The position numbers and the translations under genes were made by a program. Positions 1 to 6,590 of a stretch of 11,155 nucleotides of DNA are shown here, in pieces. This DNA is from an uncultured Pirellula sp. (GTDB lineage: Bacteria; Planctomycetota; Planctomycetia; Pirellulales; Pirellulaceae), in the NCBI GenBank assembly GCA_903892365.1, contig CAITIF010000375.1:1-11155 (forward strand), read 5' to 3'. Numbering within the stretch: the stretch's first letter is position 1; each line of letters begins with the position of its first letter. The notes beneath the pieces were generated by a model. It was not told the origin of the DNA. It ran no database searches and saw nothing but the letters and a program-made list of their open reading frames with translations.

Positions 1-340
1 CCGATTCAATCTCCGGAGTGCGCCAGCCACGAATGAACTTGCCTTGATCGTCAAAAACTTGAATGCGGCCCGTTTTGTCCGCTACATAGATGCGGTCGGA
101 ACTGTCGATCGTGATCGCCCTGGGCTTTTGAAAACGACCGTCCGCAAGGCCTCGTTGCCCAAATACAAGATCGGGCAAATCCGATCGTCCACTCGCGTCC
201 GTTCCCGTGCAACCTGGCAAGCCACCCACCAAAGGAATTGCGGATGCGCCTACCAAGAGGGCTCCAGCCGAAAATGCATTTTGAAGAAATGTCCGCCTTT
301 TCTGCATTGCTTCCACGTTTTTAGCTCGGCTCGGCGCCAT
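1..340 (-). CDS. Tat-exported NHL-repeat lipoprotein (5' part only, runs off left edge)
   Basis: Only the first 113 codons lie in the window; the rest is beyond base 1. The N-terminus has a twin-arginine signal: KRRTFLQ at residues 14-20 (R15-R16), then a hydrophobic stretch to about residue 43 and a lipobox-like LPGC ending at C44. It is therefore probably exported folded and lipid-anchored. From about residue 58 the sequence resembles one NHL beta-propeller blade (GQRGLADGRFQKPRAITID, then RIYVAD and IQVFDDQGKF). NHL propellers usually mediate binding or sit beside enzymes in secreted proteins; the specific role is unknown. Two starts are possible: the ATG at 338-340 used here, or the internal ATG at 305-307 (Met12), which gives a shorter, more typical n-region and has GGA a few bases upstream. 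The gene is divergent from the YrdC-phosphatase fusion. The Tat signal is visible; the NHL assignment rests on one blade. Confidence 0.75.
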   Translation of the reverse strand, partial: MAPSRAKNVEAMQKRRTFLQNAFSAGALLVGASAIPLVGGLPGCTGTDASGRSDLPDLVFGQRGLADGRFQKPRAITIDSSDRIYVADKTGRIQVFDDQGKFIRGWRTPEIES

Positions 341-444
341 ATCTCTTGGGGGCAGGAAACTTATCTTCAGGCACACGATTCGGCCACGCGGGGAATCGAC
401 CGGCTCTGCAACATCCGATATCATACCGGATTGGTATTCAAAAA

Positions 445-471
445 CACAGAATCAGCCGATCTGATTCTGTG
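445..471. promoter_or_regulatory. Perfect 11-bp inverted repeat in divergent promoter region
   Basis: CACAGAATCAG at 445-455 and its exact reverse complement at 461-471 flank a 5-base spacer, CCGAT. The dyad lies between the divergent NHL lipoprotein gene (start 340) and the YrdC-phosphatase fusion (start 508), 37 bp before the latter. It could be an operator for a dimeric regulator or an RNA hairpin in a leader. Read on the minus strand the stem is followed by only four T residues, so it is a poor intrinsic terminator. No regulator can be named. Confidence 0.5.
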
Positions 472-507
472 GGCTTTGCTCCTGGATCGGAATGTAATGC
501 TACCTGT

Positions 508-1635
508 ATGACGAAGATTCTAAACTGGAAACATTCCGATGATCCTCGGGATGTTGTTCATCTGGCAGTACAAGCCTTAACCGAAGGCCATATTGTTGCG
601 CTTCCATCGAGCAATTCTTACCTACTGGCCGCCAGTGGGCTTCAGCCAGACGCTGTGTCGAAACTGAACGAGTACGCTAAACCGAGCCCCATTGGGCTTT
701 CGCTGGTAATGCGTGCCGCCGATGAAACATTGGATTACTTTCCTGATCTGAGCTCCGCAGCGCGTCGGTTGGCAAATAAATTATGGCCCGGGCCCGTCAT
801 GATCAGCTTGAAGGATTCCCACCCCGCCAGCCTCGTCAAGTGCATGGCGCCCTCCGTGTCCGATCTGTTGACGCAAGACAGTGAACGGATTCACGTGTGG
901 CAACCTCATCACGAGGTGCTGGATTACGTCGGGAAACTGTTTTCAGGACCACTCGTTTGTGCCTTGGCGACCGGCCCCAAAAACCCGTTTGCCCCGCAAT
1001 TGAGCGATTTGCAAACCGAGCTGGCCGTGCTTGCAATCGATGATGGGGTCGCAGAAGCGCCTGGAATACCAACGATTGTCCAAATCGATGGAAACCAAGG
1101 TCAAGTTGTTCATCAAGGAATCGTCGGGGAAGATGCCCTGAAGAGCATGTCGCAATGGATCGTTTTGTTTGTGTGCACCGGTAACACTTGCCGCTCTCCC
1201 ATGGCACAAGCCATGATGCAACGAAAGATTGCAGAGCGATTCAGCGGCACTTCGAAAAACGGGAACACACCCGTGGTGGCAATTTCAGCTGGCGTTTCTG
1301 CCTTTGGCGGCGAACCTGCCTCGCACGGCGCCGCAGCGGCTATCAAAAGCTTCGGAACCACGTTAGACCAACATCAAAGCACTCAATTGAATTCGCGTCT
1401 GGTAGAACAGGCGGATTTGATTTTGGCGATGGGGAATCGCCATCGTCAAGTGATCACCTCGCAGTGGCCAGCCATGGCACACAAGGTGCACTTGATCTCT
1501 CCCGACGGCAATGAAATCAGCGATCCATTTGGTGGTCCATTGGAGATCTACCAACGATGCGCATCGCAGCTCGATCAACACACATCCTATTGGATTGATC
1601 AACTTAACTTGGAATCGCTCATACAATGGCGATAG
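508..1635 (+). CDS. YrdC/Sua5-like domain fused to YwlE-type (arginine) phosphatase
   Basis: This 375-aa protein has two domains. Residues about 10-210 follow the YrdC/Sua5 fold pattern (HIVALPSSN, LWPGPVMISL at 92-101, and a final PTIVQID around 188-194). The residues expected in active threonylcarbamoyl-AMP synthases are changed: PTETVYGL is PSSNSYLL, the Lys-x-Arg-Pro segment is AKPSP, and the Ser-Ala-Asn motif near residues 153-160 is LATGPKNP. This half looks catalytically dead or repurposed. Residues about 217-370 are a low-molecular-weight phosphatase with the P-loop CTGNTCRS at 223-230 (nucleophile C223, R229) and general acid D339 in DPFGG. T227 matches Thr11 of B. subtilis YwlE, the residue that selects phosphoarginine, whereas tyrosine phosphatases typically have Ile there. 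I therefore favour a protein-arginine phosphatase, although a plain tyrosine phosphatase remains possible. The ATG at 508 is chosen because the 54 codons upstream in frame have no domain character and include the inverted repeat. rpiB follows after 45 bp. Confidence 0.85.
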   Translation: MTKILNWKHSDDPRDVVHLAVQALTEGHIVALPSSNSYLLAASGLQPDAVSKLNEYAKPSPIGLSLVMRAADETLDYFPDLSSAARRLANKLWPGPVMISLKDSHPASLVKCMAPSVSDLLTQDSERIHVWQPHHEVLDYVGKLFSGPLVCALATGPKNPFAPQLSDLQTELAVLAIDDGVAEAPGIPTIVQIDGNQGQVVHQGIVGEDALKSMSQWIVLFVCTGNTCRSPMAQAMMQRKIAERFSGTSKNGNTPVVAISAGVSAFGGEPASHGAAAAIKSFGTTLDQHQSTQLNSRLVEQADLILAMGNRHRQVITSQWPAMAHKVHLISPDGNEISDPFGGPLEIYQRCASQLDQHTSYWIDQLNLESLIQWR

Positions 1636-1680
1636 AGCAGTCGGATGAATTCACTTTTGCAAATGAATGGAGTTTAAACA

Positions 1681-2127
1681 ATGCGAATCGCCTTAGGTAG
1701 CGATCATCGTGGGTTTCAAATCAAAGCCAAGCTCATCACTTTGTTGACCGCGGACGGTCACGAAGTCGAAGACTTTGGCACGCAAAGCGATCAACCTGTG
1801 GACTACCCCGACTTCGCAATCGAAGTTGCAAAACGGGTCGCCAACGGATCGGTCGAGCGAGGTATTCTTATTTGCGGTACCGGTTTCGGTATGGCTATCG
1901 CCGCCAATAAGTTTCACGGTGTCCGTGCTGCCGCTTGCGCTGATGAAGTGATGGCAGAAATGTGCCGGCGACATAACGACGTCAACGTATTGTGCTTGCC
2001 CGGTGACTTGATCGGGGACCGCCCAGTTGGAGATCTAGTACGTGTCTGGTTAGCAACGGAGTTCGAAGGTGGCCGGCATACGCGACGGCTTGAGAAGATC
2101 GTTGAAATTGAAAAGCATGCTGGTTAG
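1681..2127 (+). CDS. rpiB: Ribose-5-phosphate isomerase B
   Basis: RpiB interconverts ribose 5-phosphate and ribulose 5-phosphate in the cytosolic pentose phosphate pathway. The 148-aa length is normal for the RpiB/LacAB family. Visible landmarks are GSDHRG at residues 6-11, DYPDFA at 41-46, the CGTGFGM loop at 65-71 with C65 matching the catalytic cysteine of E. coli RpiB, AANKF at 74-78, RHND at 97-100 and EGGRH at 129-133. A GGAG at 1669-1672 sits 8 nt before the ATG, one of the clearer ribosome binding sites in the window. It lies 45 bp after the YrdC-phosphatase fusion, as ywlF/rpiB follows ywlE in B. subtilis. Some family members also isomerise allose 6-phosphate; the sequence alone does not exclude this. 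Confidence 0.95.
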   Translation: MRIALGSDHRGFQIKAKLITLLTADGHEVEDFGTQSDQPVDYPDFAIEVAKRVANGSVERGILICGTGFGMAIAANKFHGVRAAACADEVMAEMCRRHNDVNVLCLPGDLIGDRPVGDLVRVWLATEFEGGRHTRRLEKIVEIEKHAG

Positions 2128-2214
2128 AGTCTAACTCTCGTTGGAAAATTTTGCGTTTCCCGTGACTCCGGATACATTGATGACGTTTAGTATTCCATTT
2201 GGAAACGTAAAACC

Positions 2215-3384
2215 ATGAATATTGTCGAGTCATTGCAAGGACAGTTTTCTAGCGAGCTCTACAAAAAGCTCGGCGGTCTCGTCGGCGTGCACGAATCCGA
2301 CATGGGAAGGTTGGTTCAAGCTGGGATCCCAAGTATCCTTGCCGGTCTAGCTCTGGTTGCCTCGAAACCGTCGGGCGCCCAAAGCATTGCTAAAGCTCTT
2401 GATGGCTTGGGACCAAACGCATTCGGCTCTCCCGAAAAAATGCTGGAATCAGGGGCTCTGAATTCCGGTGGAAGCCAGCTTAGTAACTTGCTCGGCATCA
2501 ACCTAGTCGACCAGGTCGCAACTTCTGTTTCGGCTTATACACACGTGAACCTTTCCACGGTTAGGATTGGTTTGGGCTACCTAACACCCTTTGCATTAGG
2601 CGCAATCGGTGCGGAAGCCGCCAATGCCGCCGAAGCGGATGGTGCCAACGTGGGAACCGATGGCGTTACCCACCCAACGGTAAAAATTTTCGATGCGACG
2701 TCAATCACAAATCTGTTCCGAAAGCACCGACAAAGTATCTTGTCTGCCATCCCCGAAAAACTCCCTCTGGCTTCGATCCCAAGCTTTCAAGCATTCATCA
2801 AAAAAGCTTCCCAAGGGGACCAGGAACCCTCCTCTGAACATCCCAGCATTTTTGGTGTGGCTCTCGTTTCGCTCGCCGTTCTCGCCGCTATTGCCGTTGC
2901 AGCGTTTTTTGTATTCGATCGTAAAGGTACGAACGAACCCAAGAATGCTCAATTCACGCCGTCGGCGACAAGCGCACGCCCCAGGATGATCTTGGGAACC
3001 ACCGGTGCGGTTACTAGCGTTTTCGATCCAACGGACGAAGTCGCTAAGAAGGAAGGTATCCCCAAAGCAATCACTTCCATCAAATCACGAGTCAAGGAAT
3101 CGGTGAATAGCTTAGCAACTGTCCTGGAGAGTTTTGAAGATGCATCGATCGCGGAAGCGAACTCACCCACACTGACGGAAGCGATCAACAACCTGGACGC
3201 CCTGGCTGAAAGCGTCAAGTCCATGCCGGCAGAAGGTAGATCCGTGGTGGCATCGCTCGCGAAATCCTACTCCGAACAATTAAACCCGCTCATCGAAAAC
3301 GTACTTCAAATGCCAGAACTAAGCGACTCGATCCGAAAATCGCTTCTTCAGGTCCGGGACAAATTGCAAGCCATGGCTGGCTGA
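2215..3384 (+). CDS. DUF937-domain protein with one membrane segment
   Basis: This 389-aa protein of unknown function resembles DUF937 (YidB-like) over about residues 5-135: it has an N-terminal helical segment, then GIPSILAGLA at 38-47 and a second repeat-like LTPFALGAIG at 123-132. There is no signal peptide. One strongly hydrophobic segment at about 212-234 is a membrane anchor, so an N-terminal domain of about 210 residues and a C-terminal domain of about 150 residues lie on opposite sides of a membrane; the charges flanking it do not settle the topology. The C-terminal part is Ala/Ser-rich, predicted helical (about 270-389), and matches no domain I recognise. Some DUF937 proteins carry a C-terminal OmpA domain, but I see no OmpA peptidoglycan-binding motif here. 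The acyltransferase-like gene starts 17 bp downstream, suggesting co-transcription. GGA at 2201-2203 is a plausible weak ribosome binding site. Confidence 0.8.
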   Translation: MNIVESLQGQFSSELYKKLGGLVGVHESDMGRLVQAGIPSILAGLALVASKPSGAQSIAKALDGLGPNAFGSPEKMLESGALNSGGSQLSNLLGINLVDQVATSVSAYTHVNLSTVRIGLGYLTPFALGAIGAEAANAAEADGANVGTDGVTHPTVKIFDATSITNLFRKHRQSILSAIPEKLPLASIPSFQAFIKKASQGDQEPSSEHPSIFGVALVSLAVLAAIAVAAFFVFDRKGTNEPKNAQFTPSATSARPRMILGTTGAVTSVFDPTDEVAKKEGIPKAITSIKSRVKESVNSLATVLESFEDASIAEANSPTLTEAINNLDALAESVKSMPAEGRSVVASLAKSYSEQLNPLIENVLQMPELSDSIRKSLLQVRDKLQAMAG

Positions 3385-3401
3385 GAAAGCAGTTCTTTGA
3401 A

Positions 3402-4676
3402 ATGAGCACCACAACCGATCTTTCGAACGAAGATTCAATACGCCAAGCTGCCCCAGCACGGCTTGCTAGCATCGACATCTATCGCGGCATGGTCATGTTT
3501 CTCATGCTTGCTGAAATGCTTCGGCTTGAAGAACTGCACAAAATTGCCAACGATGGCGGATGGCTATCCAAGGTGTTCGGCTGGATAAGCTTTCATACCT
3601 CGCACGTCCAATGGCACGGTTGCTCGCTCCATGACATGATCCAACCAAGCTTCACCTTCCTGGTTGGAACTGCCATGGTCTTTTCGCTCGCGTCGCGAAA
3701 AGCCAAAGGTCAATCCTGGGGTGGCATGTTTTTGCACGCAATGCTACGCAGTCTGACCCTCATATTCCTCGGTATCTTCCTGAGAAGCCTTGGGAAGCCC
3801 ATAACGAATTTCACTTTCGACGACACCCTGACACAAATTGGACTTGGGTACTGGATCCTGTTTTTGCTTTCCGGATTGTCCAAGCGAGGACTAATCATCA
3901 GCTTGAGTATCATCCTGGTTGGGTATTGGATCGCGTTCATTGCGTATCCTTTGCCAGGGCCCGATTTCTCCTACGAAAGCGTCGGCGTTGCATCGACATG
4001 GTCCGAGCACGACTCGGGACTCGCTGCTCACTTCAACAAGAATTCCAACCTCGCATGGGCTTTCGATCGATGGTGGATGAACCTGTTTCCTCGCGAATCA
4101 CCGTTTCCTTTTTCGGCCGGAGGCTATGCGACACTCAGTTTTATCCCCACCCTGGGAACCATGCTGCTCGGCCTAATTGCAGGTCGCATCCTTCAGCAAC
4201 AACAAGCCGCTGGCCGAAAACAAATTCTGTTATGGTCCGCGGCCGTTATCTGCATGCTTGTCGCCGTCGCAGTGGATGCGATAGGGATTTGCCCCATTGT
4301 AAAACGTATCTGGACCCCGACCTGGACTCTATGGAGCGGCGGAATATGCTTCGCATGGCTCGCCGCACTGCATTTGATCTGCGACATGGCGGGATGGAAA
4401 TGGTGGGGATTCCCATTTCTTGTGATCGGCTCCAATTCGATCGTTGCTTATGTCATCAGCTGGACACTGGTAGAACCGATCCATCAAGCACTCGAACGCC
4501 ATTTTGGTATCGTCATCAACGCCATGGCTCGCATGCTTGAAAGCCTACTGAGCCAATTCGCTAGCCTCAACGACCAAGCCGTCGTTCGTGAATTCACGCT
4601 CGGTGCCATGACGATGTGCGTCGTTTGGCTGATGCTTTGGTGGCTATATCAGAAGAAAATTTTCGTGAAGATTTAG
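3402..4676 (+). CDS. NagX / HGSNAT-like membrane acyltransferase (DUF5009-type)
   Basis: This 424-aa polytopic membrane protein resembles heparan-alpha-glucosaminide N-acetyltransferase and the bacterial NagX/COG4299 group, which are thought to move acetyl groups across a membrane onto amino sugars. Family landmarks are SIDIYRGMVMFLM at residues 23-35, HVQWHGCSLHDMIQPSFTF at 68-86, TLTQIGLGYW at 142-151, GGYATLSFIPTLGTM at 240-254 and PIVKRIWTPTWTL at 298-310. H68 aligns with the catalytic His of human HGSNAT in its H-x-x-W-N-G context; here the motif reads H-x-x-W-H-G, so Asn is replaced by H72. I count about 9-11 hydrophobic segments. The substrate cannot be told from the sequence; a cell-envelope or scavenged sugar is possible. 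It lies 17 bp after the DUF937 gene, and its stop codon overlaps the stop of the convergent ABC-F gene. Confidence 0.85.
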   Translation: MSTTTDLSNEDSIRQAAPARLASIDIYRGMVMFLMLAEMLRLEELHKIANDGGWLSKVFGWISFHTSHVQWHGCSLHDMIQPSFTFLVGTAMVFSLASRKAKGQSWGGMFLHAMLRSLTLIFLGIFLRSLGKPITNFTFDDTLTQIGLGYWILFLLSGLSKRGLIISLSIILVGYWIAFIAYPLPGPDFSYESVGVASTWSEHDSGLAAHFNKNSNLAWAFDRWWMNLFPRESPFPFSAGGYATLSFIPTLGTMLLGLIAGRILQQQQAAGRKQILLWSAAVICMLVAVAVDAIGICPIVKRIWTPTWTLWSGGICFAWLAALHLICDMAGWKWWGFPFLVIGSNSIVAYVISWTLVEPIHQALERHFGIVINAMARMLESLLSQFASLNDQAVVREFTLGAMTMCVVWLMLWWLYQKKIFVKI

Positions 4677-6511
4677 CTGTTCTGCTGATCTCTCGCCAAA
4701 AGGTCTTCCCATCGAGCGTACGCCGCAACCAACAACTCATCCAATTGGCTAAGTCGCGATTGATCCTTGGCCAATTTATTTTGAGATGACTTAAAATACT
4801 CTGGCTTTTGCATTTCAGCATGAATGTTTCGCTGCTCCGCCTCGTAGGTCTCGATCTGCGATGGAAGCTTTTCTAGATCTTGCCGCTCCTTGAACGATAG
4901 CTTCTTCGCGACGGCAACGCTTTGCCCCCCACCGGATACGGACTTCTCGGTTTTGGAATTGCTGGTAGAAGCCTGCTTCGAAGCATTCTCTTTGTTGGCT
5001 TTGTTCAGGTCTGCTTTGCGTTGACGAAGCCAATCGTCATAGCCACCGACATATTCTTTGATACCGGTCTTTTCGAAGACAACCGTGCTGGTCACCACGT
5101 TATTCAAAAAGGAACGATCGTGGCTGACAATCAAAACGGTCCCCTCGTAGTCGACCAATCGATCCTCCAGAAGCTCCAACGACTCCGTATCCAAATCATT
5201 GGTCGGTTCGTCCATTACCAGCATGTTTGCAGGTCGAGCAAACAGTTTCGCCAATAGCAATCGATTGCGTTGCCCTCCCGAAAAGAAACGAATGGAGGAT
5301 CGAGCCTGTTCCGGCGTAAACAAGAAATCCTGCAAGTAGCCAATGACATGCTTCGACTTTCCGTTGACCGTGATCATGGTCTTGCCCTGGCCAACATTCT
5401 CTTCGGCCGTCTTGTCCATATCGAGCACTTCGCGCGTTTGATCGAAGTAGGCAATCTCCAGCTTCGTTCCAAGCTTGACAGTACCGGCCATGGGTTCCAG
5501 ACGCCCAAGCAGTCCTTTTAGCAGGGTCGACTTGCCAGCACCGTTACGACCGATGATTCCCAGCTTGTCCCCTCGCATGATCGTGAGATCCAAAGGTGGA
5601 ATGATCGTCTTTCCACCATATCCGAACGACGCCTGCTTGAGATCGCAAACCAGCATGCCACTTCGTTCCCCAGCATCAATTTGCAAGCTGACGCTTCCTT
5701 CTTTTCGGTAACGCTGAGCATGCTTCTCACGAAGAGCTTCCAAGGCGCGGACACGCCCTTCGTTTCGCGTTCGCCGGGCCTTGACCCCTGTTCGAATCCA
5801 AACTTCTTCCTCGGCCAATTTCTTATCGAATAAGGCTTGTTGCTTTTCTTCCGCGAGAAGAGCCTGCTCTTTCCGCTTCAAAAACGTCGGGTAATCGCAC
5901 GACCAATCAAAGAGTTTGCCGCGATCTATTTCAAGAATTCGGTTGGCAAGCTTGGTGAGAAACGCGCGGTCGTGAGTCACGAACAACAGCGTTGAAGGTA
6001 ACGACGCCAAAAATCCTTCCAGCCATGTGATTGCATCGATATCCAAATGGTTCGTCGGCTCGTCCAAAAGAAGCACATCGGGCTTGCTGACAATGGCCTG
6101 AGCCAACAGCACACGACGCTTCATGCCTGTCGAAAGGCGTTCAAAGTGAGCTTCCCCGTCCAGCTCCATTTGCTCCAACGTGCGTTCCACCATCTGATCG
6201 CGTTGCCAGTGGTTCTCCAGCTCCGAAAGCTCGGCCGGCAATCCCCGGGCGATAATCTCGGATACTTTTCCGGTAATCTCTAGGGGAACATCTTGAGGCA
6301 AAATCGCAACGCGAGTGCCGTCGTTAAGTTCGATCTTTCCACCTTCGGGCTGCTCTTGTCCCGATATCAATCGCATTAAGGTGGTCTTTCCACATCCATT
6401 GCGACCCAGAAGTCCAATGCGTTCCCCCATATCGATTCTGCAAGAAACCTCGGAGAGCAAGCGAGGCCCGCGATAGCTGATCGTTAAGTCTTGGATAGTA
6501 ATCTGCGGCAT
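4673..6511 (-). CDS. uup: ABC-F family ATPase, Uup type
   Basis: This 612-aa soluble protein has two ABC ATPase domains and no membrane segment, as expected for ABC-F proteins, which act on ribosomes or nucleic acids rather than in transport. Domain 1 has Walker A GRNGCGKT at residues 36-43, signature STGMKRR at 127-133, Walker B with DEPTN at 150-154 and switch H180. The linker of about 215-275 is charged and helical. Domain 2 has Walker A GRNGAGKS at 321-328, signature SGGQRNR at 411-417, DEPTND at 434-439 and H464. YVGGYDDW at 487-494 and a coiled-coil tail at about 540-607 after a Ser/Lys-rich linker are typical of Uup, whose tail binds DNA and which has been linked to transposon excision and ribosome function. 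The first signature departs from SGGQ, as it does in other Uup proteins. It is probably the last gene of the minus-strand run, 79 bp after tsaD. Another ABC-F subtype is the main alternative. Confidence 0.9.
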   Translation of the reverse strand: MPQITIQDLTISYRGPRLLSEVSCRIDMGERIGLLGRNGCGKTTLMRLISGQEQPEGGKIELNDGTRVAILPQDVPLEITGKVSEIIARGLPAELSELENHWQRDQMVERTLEQMELDGEAHFERLSTGMKRRVLLAQAIVSKPDVLLLDEPTNHLDIDAITWLEGFLASLPSTLLFVTHDRAFLTKLANRILEIDRGKLFDWSCDYPTFLKRKEQALLAEEKQQALFDKKLAEEEVWIRTGVKARRTRNEGRVRALEALREKHAQRYRKEGSVSLQIDAGERSGMLVCDLKQASFGYGGKTIIPPLDLTIMRGDKLGIIGRNGAGKSTLLKGLLGRLEPMAGTVKLGTKLEIAYFDQTREVLDMDKTAEENVGQGKTMITVNGKSKHVIGYLQDFLFTPEQARSSIRFFSGGQRNRLLLAKLFARPANMLVMDEPTNDLDTESLELLEDRLVDYEGTVLIVSHDRSFLNNVVTSTVVFEKTGIKEYVGGYDDWLRQRKADLNKANKENASKQASTSNSKTEKSVSGGGQSVAVAKKLSFKERQDLEKLPSQIETYEAEQRNIHAEMQKPEYFKSSQNKLAKDQSRLSQLDELLVAAYARWEDLLARDQQNS

Positions 6512-6590
6512 GCAACGGGAACTTTCGAGCGAAGGAGCGATTCATCGGCCAGAACGGCCAATATAGCTCGAATCCTTGATTTTCCTACCG

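Noticed and set aside
346..507. 54-codon in-frame upstream extension of the YrdC-phosphatase fusion
   Set aside because: The extra residues show no domain character, cover the inverted repeat at 445-471 and would fill the divergent promoter region; the ATG at 508 begins just ahead of the YrdC-like domain.
2126..2138. AGAGT-CTA-ACTCT hairpin at the rpiB stop codon
   Set aside because: A 5-bp stem with a 3-base loop and no T tract is too weak for a terminator.
2151..2178. Possible promoter TTGCGT-16 bp-TACATT before the DUF937 gene
   Set aside because: Only 3 of 6 and 4 of 6 consensus matches; too weak to call in a likely planctomycete where promoter consensus is uncertain.
3926..4540. 204-codon plus-strand frame inside the acyltransferase gene
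   Set aside because: It lies in another frame of a gene with clear family motifs and itself has an Arg-rich, domain-free sequence typical of a shadow frame.
6545..6561. GGCC-AGAAC-GGCC hairpin between tsaD and the ABC-F gene
   Set aside because: The stem is short and not followed by a T tract on the minus strand, so it is not supported as a terminator.
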